Below, piece after piece: positions 1 to 7,513 of a stretch of DNA of 64,000 bases. Under the pieces are notes generated by a model. That model had not been told where the DNA came from and searched no databases. It saw only the letters and a program-made list of their open reading frames with translations. The DNA is from Clostridium carboxidivorans P7 (GTDB taxonomy: Bacteria > Bacillota > Clostridia > Clostridiales > Clostridiaceae), in assembly GCF_001038625.1 (NCBI RefSeq), contig NZ_CP011803.1, forward strand, positions 3,224,001 to 3,288,000. The letters run 5' to 3'. The stretch's first letter is position 1. Each line of letters starts with the position of its first letter. The translations under genes were made by a program, and so were the position numbers.

Positions 1-102
1 TACTATTCTTGCTGTTTCATCCCCACTACCAGATTTATATGTTCCAAATCCTATTGAAGGCATTTTTGCCCCATTAGACAATACTTTGAATTTCTCATTC
101 AT
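1..102 (-). CDS. Aldo/keto reductase, N-terminal fragment
   Basis: Only the first 34 codons lie in the window; the gene runs off the left edge. The visible N-terminus carries the opening beta-hairpin and first strand of the aldo/keto reductase barrel (NGAKMPSIGFGTYKS). The family uses NADPH to reduce aldehydes and ketones in the cytosol. The ATG at 102 is preceded by AAAGGTAGG at a normal distance. Divergent from bioB. The substrate cannot be told from this fragment. Confidence 0.8.
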   Translation of the reverse strand, partial: MNEKFKVLSNGAKMPSIGFGTYKSGSGDETARIV

Positions 103-239
103 AATATGTAACCTACCTTTCACATTTCCTAATAAAAACATACCAATAAAAATTTATTTTGTAAATATACGTTCTAATAAAACTTGTTTTCATTTTTGTA
201 ATTAAATTGGCAAAGACTTAAAACAAACATTAAACACTA

Positions 240-271
240 TTGTTAACTATCATGTAAAACTTAGTTGACAA
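240..271 (+). promoter_or_regulatory. BirA-type biotin operator
   Basis: Inverted repeat TTGTTAACTA (240-249) and TAGTTGACAA (262-271), with 9 of 10 positions complementary. Taken as TTGTTAAC/GTTGACAA the arms are 16 nt apart, which suits the Firmicutes BirA box. The right arm contains the -35 hexamer of the bioB promoter, so occupancy would block RNA polymerase. BirA itself is not in the window. Confidence 0.75.
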
Positions 272-293
272 TGTTTTTCTATTCATATATACT
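265..293 (+). promoter_or_regulatory. bioB-bioY promoter (sigma-A type)
   Basis: TTGACA at 265-270, a 17-nt spacer, then TATACT at 288-293. This is a near-consensus vegetative promoter reading into bioB, with its -35 inside the BirA-like operator. Confidence 0.75.
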
Positions 294-365
294 TCAATAT
301 ATACAAAGCATGATTTTTGATAATTCATGATGGATATATATTAAGTATTTATGGAGGCTTTTAAT

Positions 366-1322
366 ATGAAGGATTTAGCAAAACAAATTATTGCAGGTAG
401 ACGTTTAAAAAGAAACGAAGATTTCAATTTCTTTTTAACATCAGATATAGAAGAATTACTTGAAGGTGCCAATATGATTCGTGAAGCATTATGCGGCAGC
501 AAAATCGACCTTTGTACTATTATAAACGGCCGCAGTGGTCGCTGTAGTGAAAACTGTAAGTTTTGTGCTCAATCTGCTCATCATCACACCGGAATTGAAG
601 AATATGAATTTTTAGATCCTGATGTAATTTTAGAAGATTGTAAAAAAAATGAAGCTAATGGAGTTCACCGCTATTCTATTGTTACCGCTGGCAGATCTCT
701 ATCAGGAAAAGATCTTGATAAAGCCATTGAAGCATACAAAAAAATGCATGAAGAATGTAACATTAGTCTTTGTGGGTCTCATGGACTTTTAACTGAAGAA
801 GAGTTTATTCGTTTAAAAGAGGCTGGTGTTTCAATGTATCATGAGAACATAGAAACCTCAAAACGCAACTTTCCTAACATTTGTACTACCCATACATATG
901 AAGACAAAATTCACGAAATTAAGCTAGCAAAAAAGGTAGGTTTTAAAGTTTGTTCTGGTGGTATCATTGGTATGGGTGAAACTTGGGAGGATCGTATTGA
1001 TATGGCAGTAAGCTTATCAGAATTACAAATTGAATCTATTCCTATCAATGCACTTATGCCTATTAAAGGAACATGTTATGAAAATTTGAAACCTATTTCT
1101 GAAGAAGATATTTTAAGAACCATAGCTATCTTTCGTTATATTAATCCTACAGCATATATCCGTATGGCAGCAGGCAGAAGTTACTTTAAAGACGGTGGTA
1201 AAAAAATATTTCTATCTGGTGCTAATGCTACAATCACTGGTGATATGTTAACCACTGTAGGTAATAATACTATACAAGATAAAGAAATGTTAACTAATTT
1301 AGGCTTTGATATTTCAAAATAG
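366..1322 (+). CDS. bioB: Biotin synthase BioB (radical SAM)
   Basis: Inserts sulfur into dethiobiotin to make biotin, the last step of the pathway, in the cytosol. The radical-SAM motif CSENCKFC (Cys60, 64 and 67) binds the 4Fe-4S cluster, and the length of 318 aa is typical. The ATG at 366 is preferred over the in-frame ATG at 351, because the GGAGG at 353-357 lies inside the longer version and is spaced 8 nt from 366. bioY follows after 31 nt and is probably co-transcribed. No bioA, bioD or bioF is present here, so the cell may salvage dethiobiotin or encode the early steps elsewhere. Likely repressed by BirA. Confidence 0.95.
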   Translation: MKDLAKQIIAGRRLKRNEDFNFFLTSDIEELLEGANMIREALCGSKIDLCTIINGRSGRCSENCKFCAQSAHHHTGIEEYEFLDPDVILEDCKKNEANGVHRYSIVTAGRSLSGKDLDKAIEAYKKMHEECNISLCGSHGLLTEEEFIRLKEAGVSMYHENIETSKRNFPNICTTHTYEDKIHEIKLAKKVGFKVCSGGIIGMGETWEDRIDMAVSLSELQIESIPINALMPIKGTCYENLKPISEEDILRTIAIFRYINPTAYIRMAAGRSYFKDGGKKIFLSGANATITGDMLTTVGNNTIQDKEMLTNLGFDISK

Positions 1323-1353
1323 CTATTATATACAATGAAAATGGAGGAAAATT

Positions 1354-1902
1354 ATGAACAAGAAATCTAATGTTTATCAAATGGCAGTTATAGGTGTCAT
1401 GGCTGCAGTTATCTGCATTCTTGGACCTTTATCAATACCTATTGGTGTAGTACCAATTTCCTTTACAAATTTAGCAATTTATTTTGCACTTTACGCACTT
1501 GGCATGAAAAAAGGATCTATCAGCTATATAATCTATATGTTAATCGGTTTTGTTGGTATCCCAGTATTCTCTAATTTTTCTGGTGGTCCATCTAAACTAT
1601 TCGGACCTACTGGCGGCTATATTATCGGATTTTTCTTTATGGCAATGATTGCAGGATTTTTCATCGATACTTTTTTTGATAAATGGTATTTATGCTTTAT
1701 AGGTATGGTTCTCGGAACTGCTGTATGTTATGTTTTTGGCAGTATGTGGTTGTCATATCAAGCTCATATATCAGCAAATGCAGCATTTTCTGCAGGCGTA
1801 ATTCCTTTTATACCTGGAGATCTTGCTAAAATTATAATTGCTACCTTGGCAGGTTCTAAAATACGTGAACGACTAATTAAGGTTAATTTATTTCAAGCTT
1901 AA
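1354..1902 (+). CDS. bioY: Biotin transporter substrate-binding subunit BioY
   Basis: Integral membrane S-component of the ECF-type biotin importer, 182 aa, with about six hydrophobic segments and the conserved regions FTNLAIYFALYALG and GPTGGYIIGF. RBS TGGAGGA precedes the ATG. The energising ATPases and EcfT are not nearby, so it probably uses the shared ECF module. Pairing with bioB under one operator combines synthesis and uptake of biotin. A strong terminator follows. Confidence 0.93.
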   Translation: MNKKSNVYQMAVIGVMAAVICILGPLSIPIGVVPISFTNLAIYFALYALGMKKGSISYIIYMLIGFVGIPVFSNFSGGPSKLFGPTGGYIIGFFFMAMIAGFFIDTFFDKWYLCFIGMVLGTAVCYVFGSMWLSYQAHISANAAFSAGVIPFIPGDLAKIIIATLAGSKIRERLIKVNLFQA

Positions 1903-1930
1903 TTAACCTAAACTAGGACTATAATTAATT

Positions 1931-1977
1931 CGGACTAAGTTATAATTTGATAACTTAGTCCGTTATTTTTTCTTTTT
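1931..1977 (+). terminator. Rho-independent terminator of bioB-bioY
   Basis: Perfect 13-bp stem CGGACTAAGTTAT (1931-1943) / ATAACTTAGTCCG (1950-1962), a 6-nt loop, then a T-rich tail. It ends next to the stop codon of the convergent marR gene. Confidence 0.9.
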
Positions 1978-1978
1978 A

Positions 1979-2455
1979 TTAATCATTCAAATAATTTTTA
2001 GTGAGTTCTTCTTGTATTTTTAATAGTAATTCATTAAAACGTTTCTTTTCACTTTCAGTTAAAAAGTTTAAAAGCACAGATGTAAATTCCTCATATTTAG
2101 GTAATATACTATTAAATATTTCCTTTCCATTATCTGTTACTACAGCTTTTATGCTTCTTCTGTCATTTTCATTTATGATTCTTTCAATTAATCCTCTTGA
2201 TACCATTCTATCCACAAGCGTTGTTATATTAGCTCTTGTTACATTCATTTTTTCACCAAGAGTAGATAAAGTAATTCCATCATCTCCAGCTAAATAAACT
2301 AAATACAATGCAGAAAACTGAGTTTCGGATAACATAAGTTCCTTGTAAAATTTATTAAGTACCTTCTGAACCATATTAGAAGTTTTAGAAATTACCTCCA
2401 ATAATCTTAATGAACTACTTCTATTATCATCTAATTCTTTACTTTCTTCGTACAA
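1979..2455 (-). CDS. MarR-family transcriptional regulator
   Basis: 158 aa with a central winged helix (about residues 55-115, LGEKMNVTRANITTLVDRMV followed by the wing NENDRRS) and flanking dimerisation helices. Starts at TTG (2455) behind AAAGGAAG. It lies downstream of the MATE exporter in the same orientation but has its own promoter at 2547-2576. It may control the exporter or an unlinked target. Its upstream region lacks the TTAGAATTC operator used by the other MarR gene, so the two regulators probably recognise different sites. Confidence 0.85.
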   Translation of the reverse strand: MYEESKELDDNRSSSLRLLEVISKTSNMVQKVLNKFYKELMLSETQFSALYLVYLAGDDGITLSTLGEKMNVTRANITTLVDRMVSRGLIERIINENDRRSIKAVVTDNGKEIFNSILPKYEEFTSVLLNFLTESEKKRFNELLLKIQEELTKNYLND

Positions 2456-2546
2456 CTGTTATTCGCTTCCTTTCACAAGTATTATTCTTAACCAGTTTCC
2501 TGAAAATTTAATTAACATATAAATTGTCGGTTTACTAATTATTTAT

Positions 2547-2576
2547 AATATATACTGATTTTATCCCCATTGTCAA
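2547..2576 (-). promoter_or_regulatory. Promoter of the first marR gene
   Basis: On the minus strand, TTGACA (2576-2571), an 18-nt spacer, then TATATT (2552-2547). It lies between the MATE stop codon and the marR start. Confidence 0.6.
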
Positions 2577-2601
2577 GCGGATTAAGCAATATTTATCGAT
2601 G

Positions 2602-3963
2602 CTAGTTTGCTGCTACTTGATTCTTCTTTAGCTTATTATTAAAAATCATATATAGTATTACTCCAGTTAAAAAGGTAATTATTTCTGTAATGGTCATAGA
2701 CCATATAACACCATGCAATCCAAAGAAATTATTTAATACTATTATAACAGGAATAAAAAGAATTCCTTGTGTAATTGACATAATTGTTGATGGCGTTCCT
2801 TGACCTGATGCTTGAAAAATTCCTATAAATAATGTTGTAAATCCATTGAAAAATGCGGAAATAAGCATAGCAGCCATGATATAAACTCCAACACTTAATA
2901 CTGCTACATCATTAGAAAACAGATGAATAATTATATTTCTAAAAATATAAACTAAAGTAATAACCCCACCTGATAACCCCAAAATCCATAACGCTGATTG
3001 TTTTATACTGTCTTTTAATCTCTTAAAGTTTTCATTAGAAAAATTATATGCAATTAAAGGAATAATTCCTAGTGCAAGACCCATTGCAAGAAATTCTGGT
3101 ACTTGTACAATTCTCAAGGCAATACCAAAACTAGCTACTACACTTTCTCCATATCTAATTGAATAGTTATTTAAAAGAAGAGTTGTAATAATTAGAAAAC
3201 CAGCTAGGAACAATTCAGAAACCCCAATTTTATATATCTCTATTTTATCTTTAATAGAAATATTAAAATTCTTAATAAATCCTTTTAAATTCTCACTTTT
3301 TGTTTCCAAGTAGTAAACATAGTAAATAGATGAAGCTATATTAGCTAAGATCATTGATAATGCTACCCCTACAACATTAAATTTAAATAATAGTATAAAT
3401 AATGGATCAAAGATAAGACTAAAAATTGTACTTACAACCATTCCGAACATTGATTCTTTTGATGCTCCTTCTGCTCTCACAACTTGCTCCAATGCAAAGT
3501 TCATCACAATTGCAAAACCACCAATAAACATAGTTAAAGAATAACCTTTTGTATAATTAATAATAGCTGAAGTATCTGCCCCCATAATCTTAACAATAGG
3601 AGTAAGTGCTATTGTTAAGATTATTCCAAGAAAAATTCCTATGGTAATACTGCTGTAAAAAGTATATCCTGCTATCTTCTTAGCTTTCTCTATATCTTGT
3701 TTTGCAACAAGGCGAGTTATAAATGTTCCTCCTCCAGCTCCTAACATATTTCCAAAAGCCATCAATATAGTGAAGATTGGTAGTCCTAAAGTAATAGCAG
3801 TTAACATATCTGTATTGTTTAATAGTCCAATAAAAAAAGCATTAATAACATTATATATTGTACCTACTGACATACCAATCATCATAGGAATAGATAAATG
3901 TGCAATTGCCTTAGTAATTGGTGCATTTTCTAAATAATATTCGTTTGACAATTTTTGTTTCAT
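2602..3963 (-). CDS. MATE-family multidrug efflux transporter
   Basis: 453-aa inner-membrane protein with about twelve hydrophobic segments in two related halves, as in MatE antiporters that export cationic drugs with Na+ or H+. The N-terminus (ENAPITKAIAHLSIPMMIGM) and the first-half GAGGGTFITRL are typical of the family. RBS GAGGAGGATG precedes the ATG. Located 84 nt downstream of a marR gene with TTAGAATTC palindromes in the gap, so expression is probably repressed by that regulator and induced by its ligand. Substrate unknown. Confidence 0.9.
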   Translation of the reverse strand: MKQKLSNEYYLENAPITKAIAHLSIPMMIGMSVGTIYNVINAFFIGLLNNTDMLTAITLGLPIFTILMAFGNMLGAGGGTFITRLVAKQDIEKAKKIAGYTFYSSITIGIFLGIILTIALTPIVKIMGADTSAIINYTKGYSLTMFIGGFAIVMNFALEQVVRAEGASKESMFGMVVSTIFSLIFDPLFILLFKFNVVGVALSMILANIASSIYYVYYLETKSENLKGFIKNFNISIKDKIEIYKIGVSELFLAGFLIITTLLLNNYSIRYGESVVASFGIALRIVQVPEFLAMGLALGIIPLIAYNFSNENFKRLKDSIKQSALWILGLSGGVITLVYIFRNIIIHLFSNDVAVLSVGVYIMAAMLISAFFNGFTTLFIGIFQASGQGTPSTIMSITQGILFIPVIIVLNNFFGLHGVIWSMTITEIITFLTGVILYMIFNNKLKKNQVAAN

Positions 3964-3987
3964 AATTTCATCCTCCTCAATAAATAT

Positions 3988-4017
3988 TCTTAGAATTCAT
4001 ACTCTTAGAATTCTAAG
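3988..4017 (-). promoter_or_regulatory. Putative MarR operator upstream of the MATE gene
   Basis: Perfect 14-nt palindrome CTTAGAATTCTAAG at 4004-4017 and a second partial copy, TCTTAGAATTCAT, at 3988-4000. The core TTAGAATTC also occurs twice in the marR promoter at 4507-4550. A further 11-bp stem-loop (4027-4051) overlaps the marR stop codon but has no T-tract. Confidence 0.65.
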
Positions 4018-4047
4018 TTTTTAGTTATAAGTTATTATATTAATAAC

Positions 4048-4485
4048 TTATAAATTTCTATCTACTTTCAATAGCAAAGCTAACAATGTCTCTTTTTCTT
4101 GTTCCGTCAAGCTTGCAATAATATTTTCCTCTTCCTCAACCACTGATTTATTAAAATCCTCTATCAATTCAGCGCCTTTAGGCAATACATATATATATTT
4201 TAGTCTCTCATTCTCTTTAGGTATTCTTCTTTCTATATACCCTTTTTTCTCTAATCCTTGAAGCATACTTGTAATGCTTGCTTCTGTACGTTGAAATACT
4301 CGTGCCAAATCTTTTTGAATAATGCCACTGTCTTGATGTTCATAAATATACCCTATCATGCGTCCTTGTTGAGAATTTAATCCTAACTTTTTTACTTTTT
4401 CATCAGAACTGAGTTTCATTTTTATGGCAATACTTCTTATTAATTGTGAATATGGCGTTTGTATAGAATATCTAGAATTAGTCAT
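4048..4485 (-). CDS. MarR-family regulator, probable repressor of the MATE exporter
   Basis: 145 aa with the MarR winged-helix fold: recognition region LARVFQRTEASITSMLQGLE and wing PKENERLK. RBS TAGGAGGAA precedes the ATG. Two copies of its probable operator flank its own -10 box, and two more lie ahead of the downstream MATE gene. This is the usual arrangement for an autoregulated repressor of a drug exporter. The inducing ligand is not predictable. Confidence 0.88.
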   Translation of the reverse strand: MTNSRYSIQTPYSQLIRSIAIKMKLSSDEKVKKLGLNSQQGRMIGYIYEHQDSGIIQKDLARVFQRTEASITSMLQGLEKKGYIERRIPKENERLKYIYVLPKGAELIEDFNKSVVEEEENIIASLTEQEKETLLALLLKVDRNL

Positions 4486-4506
4486 TTAAATTCCTCCTAA
4501 AATTAT

Positions 4507-4556
4507 CTTTGAATTCTAACTGTTTATAGTTTAACAATTAGAATTCAAAGTGTCAA
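4507..4556 (-). promoter_or_regulatory. marR promoter with paired operators
   Basis: Minus-strand -35 TTGACA (4556-4551), a 17-nt spacer and -10 TAAACT (4533-4528). Exact 13-bp inverted arms CTTTGAATTCTAA (4507-4519) and TTAGAATTCAAAG (4538-4550) lie on either side of the -10 box, one inside the spacer and one just downstream. Confidence 0.7.
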
Positions 4557-4657
4557 TATTTATTTTGTATCTATAAAATTTCTTTCATTAATTATATACT
4601 TTAAATATTTTTATGCTATTATGTTTAGTCCATTATCATTAACTGGTAAGTAGAATG

Positions 4658-4706
4658 TAAAAAAGATATAGGAATAAGTATATATTACACTTAATATCCT
4701 ATATCT
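4658..4706 (-). terminator. Terminator of the DUF2680 repeat gene
   Basis: 10-bp stem AGATATAGGA (4664-4673) / TCCTATATCT (4697-4706). On the minus strand the second arm runs straight into a T6 tract. Confidence 0.8.
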
Positions 4707-4740
4707 ATATTTAAAATTAATTAAATGTTATTTCTATTAA

Positions 4741-5739
4741 CTATTTATGAGCTTTTTGTGGAAAAGCTGCTTTAATTGCATCTGCCTGAGCTTGTGTTAT
4801 TATGTTAGAGCTAACTAATTCAGCAAATAAATCAGTTTTCTGCTTAGGATTTGCTGCAAAATAAGCTTTTCTTTGATCTGCTGTCATTCCTTTTACTTTT
4901 TCCATTTGAGCTTTCATATCAGCAGCTTTTTGTTTTTGAAAATCCAATATTTTTGTTTCTTGATCTGCTGTTATTGTTCCTGCTGTAACAAGTTTATCAA
5001 GCTGTGCTTTAAAACTTTGTTTTTGTGGTAGAGCTGCTTTAATTGCATCTGCTTTAGCTTGTGTTATTATGTTAGCACTAACTAATTCAGCAAATAAATC
5101 AGTTTTTTGCTTAGGATTTGCTGCAAAATAAGCTTTCCTTTGATCTGCTGTCATTCCTTTTACTTTATCCATTTCAGCTTTTCTTTCAGTAGCTTTTTGT
5201 TTTGCAAAATCCAATATCTTAGTTTCTTCATCCGCTGTTATTGTTCCTGCTGTAACAAGTTTATCAAGTTGTGTTTTTATTCCCTGTTGTGATTTATTTT
5301 CATTATGTTTTGCTTGTTTTTGTGGTAAAGCTGCTTTAATTGCATCTGCCTTAGCTTGTGTTATTATGTTAGCATTAACTAATTCAGTAAACAAATCAGT
5401 TTTTTGCTTAGGGTTTGCTGCAAAATAAGCTTTTTTCTGATCTGCTGTCATTCCTTTTACTTTATCCATTTCAGCTTTCTTTTCAGCAGCTTTTTGTTTT
5501 TGAAAATCTAATATTTTTGTTTCTTCATCTGCAGTTATTGTTCCTGCTGTAACAAGCTTATCAAGCTCTGCTTTTAAGGATGTTCCTGCATTCTTATGAT
5601 TTACCTTCGCGCTTTGGGAAGCTTTAGCTTTAGTAGTTGCAGTTGCACTTTTAGCTGATGCATAAGTTACAGTAGAAAAAAGTGTACCACTTACCATTAA
5701 TGCTGCTATCACTTTGGTCATTAGTTTTTTATTTACCAT
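4741..5739 (-). CDS. Secreted protein with three DUF2680-like repeats
   Basis: 332 aa. Residues 1-29 form a Sec signal peptide (basic start, hydrophobic core IAALMVSGTLF, likely cleavage after YASA). Three near-identical units of about 83 aa follow (start residues about 55, 155 and 244). Each contains LDKLVTAGTITAD, VKGMTADQ and FAANPKQKTDLF, and each ends with an ITQAKADAIKAA-type helix. The repeats are Lys/Ala-rich and predicted helical. I recognise the unit as DUF2680-like; its function is unknown. RBS AAAGGGGA precedes the ATG. The DNA repeats are so similar that copy number could vary by recombination. Confidence 0.85.
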   Translation of the reverse strand: MVNKKLMTKVIAALMVSGTLFSTVTYASAKSATATTKAKASQSAKVNHKNAGTSLKAELDKLVTAGTITADEETKILDFQKQKAAEKKAEMDKVKGMTADQKKAYFAANPKQKTDLFTELVNANIITQAKADAIKAALPQKQAKHNENKSQQGIKTQLDKLVTAGTITADEETKILDFAKQKATERKAEMDKVKGMTADQRKAYFAANPKQKTDLFAELVSANIITQAKADAIKAALPQKQSFKAQLDKLVTAGTITADQETKILDFQKQKAADMKAQMEKVKGMTADQRKAYFAANPKQKTDLFAELVSSNIITQAQADAIKAAFPQKAHK

Positions 5740-5880
5740 TTAAATTTCCCCTTTCAAGCTTTTTAATATTTTATTTTGTTTACGTTTTTATATTAACCTG
5801 CTTGTGTGTCAACTTCATGGCAAACAAATGAAATTTATGTTACATCTTAAACAAAATAAGGCAAACTTTACTTTAATTTT

Positions 5881-7254
5881 TTACTTGTTTAATGTACTAT
5901 GTTTTACACCATAAACAAAGTAAATACAAAGTCCTATTACTAACCAAATTGCAAATCTAATCCAAGTGACAGCTGGCAAACTTGCCATAAGATAAATACA
6001 AAAAATTATGGTTAGTATTGGAGTATATGGTACACCTGGACACTTGAATTTTCTTTCAATGTCAGGCATTGTCTTTCTTAAAATCATAATTCCTAAAGAT
6101 ACAAGTATAAAAGCAAATAAAGTTCCTATATTACATAAATCCATAATTACATCTAATGGCAAAAAACCTGCCATAACAGCTGTTACAACTCCTGTTATTA
6201 TAGTACATAATTCAGGAGTTCCATGTTTTTTAGATACTTTAGAAAATGATTGTGGTAACAATCCATCTCTTGACATAACCATGAATATTCTAACTTGTCC
6301 ATATAAAGTTACAAGAAGAGTAGAAATCATACCAAGCACAGCTCCTACACCAACTAAAGATGATCCCCAGTTGATTCCTATTCTTGATAAAGCACCTGGA
6401 AGCGCATTGTTTACATCTATAGACGTAAATGGAACCATTCCTGTAAGTATAACTGCTACAGATATATATAATACAATAACTGCTATCATACAAATTGCTA
6501 ATCCAATTGGAATATCTTTGTTAGGATTAGCTGCTTCCTCTGCTGCTGTAGATACTGAATCAAATCCTATAAATGCAAAAAATATAATGGCTGCTCCCGA
6601 CATTATTCCCTTAACTCCATAAGGTGCAAAAGGGTGATAATGTGCAGGATTTATATGAGTAACTCCAAGAATTATAAACACAAGTATTACAAATATCTTT
6701 ACACCAACTATAATATCATTTACTTTTGCACTTTCTGACACTCCTAAATACAAAAGCCAAGTCACTACAACTGTAATTAAAACAGCTGGTAAATCTACAA
6801 GTCCTCCTGACATAGGAGACTTTATAATTGCTGCTGGTAAATGTATACCATAATCATTTAATATTCCAACTAAGGTTCCTGACCACCCTGAAGCAACTGC
6901 AGCTGCTGAAACAAGATATTCAAGTATTAAATCCCATCCTATAATCCATGCTATAATTTCCCCAAAGGCAACATATGAATATGAATATGTACTGCCTGCT
7001 ACAGGAAAAATAGTTGCAAGTTCTGAATAAGTAAGAGCACAAAGTGCACTTGTTATAGCTGCTATTACAAAAGATATAGTAACTGCTGGACCTGCTAAAT
7101 GAGCTCCTTGACCCGTGGCAACAAATATGCCTGTCCCAACTATAGCTCCAATTCCAATTGCCGCTAAATCAAAAGCCTTCAATTCCTTTTTAAGACCACT
7201 TTTTTCAACGGACTGCTTAAAATCTTCTAAAGATCTTTTTCTGAATAGATTCAT
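5881..7254 (-). CDS. APC-superfamily amino-acid permease (YfnA/CAT-like)
   Basis: 457-aa membrane transporter with twelve predicted transmembrane segments. The first carries the substrate-backbone motif GIGAIVGTGIFV, and GAAIIFFAFIGFDSVSTAAEE in mid-protein is typical of the cationic amino acid transporter branch. It imports amino acids by proton symport or exchange; the exact substrate is not determinable. RBS TAGGAGGA precedes the ATG at 7254. Monocistronic by context. Confidence 0.88.
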   Translation of the reverse strand: MNLFRKRSLEDFKQSVEKSGLKKELKAFDLAAIGIGAIVGTGIFVATGQGAHLAGPAVTISFVIAAITSALCALTYSELATIFPVAGSTYSYSYVAFGEIIAWIIGWDLILEYLVSAAAVASGWSGTLVGILNDYGIHLPAAIIKSPMSGGLVDLPAVLITVVVTWLLYLGVSESAKVNDIIVGVKIFVILVFIILGVTHINPAHYHPFAPYGVKGIMSGAAIIFFAFIGFDSVSTAAEEAANPNKDIPIGLAICMIAVIVLYISVAVILTGMVPFTSIDVNNALPGALSRIGINWGSSLVGVGAVLGMISTLLVTLYGQVRIFMVMSRDGLLPQSFSKVSKKHGTPELCTIITGVVTAVMAGFLPLDVIMDLCNIGTLFAFILVSLGIMILRKTMPDIERKFKCPGVPYTPILTIIFCIYLMASLPAVTWIRFAIWLVIGLCIYFVYGVKHSTLNK

Positions 7255-7409
7255 TAATTTAAGTCCTCCTAATAATCCTGAAAAAATTTATTTATACAAA
7301 TGCAATTAATTATAAATAAAAACAAATAATTATACAACATTCATATAAGTCAGTATGGAGCATTTTTCAACATATTACCCTATTTTTCTTTAAATAAAGT
7401 AATTTTTCT

Positions 7410-7446
7410 CATATAAAAATAGGCGAACTTATTTACTCGCCTATTT
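7410..7446 (-). terminator. Terminator of the beta-CASP nuclease gene
   Basis: 10-bp stem AAATAGGCGA (7417-7426) / TCGCCTATTT (7437-7446) with a 10-nt loop and T-rich sequence after it on the minus strand. Confidence 0.75.
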
Positions 7447-7513
7447 CCTATTTATATCATATATAAATCTATCCTGAAAATAAATCTCACATTGATGTAA
7501 CTGCAATTTTTGT

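Noticed and set aside
351..365. Upstream ATG start for bioB
   Set aside because: The GGAGG ribosome site lies inside this extension and is correctly spaced only for the ATG at 366.
4741..5739. CRISPR-like repeats
   Set aside because: The repeats are about 250-nt coding units inside a protein gene, without short repeats and unique spacers.
6008..6622. Long open frame antisense to the amino-acid permease
   Set aside because: No RBS, no recognisable family, and it mirrors the codon structure of a clear gene on the other strand.
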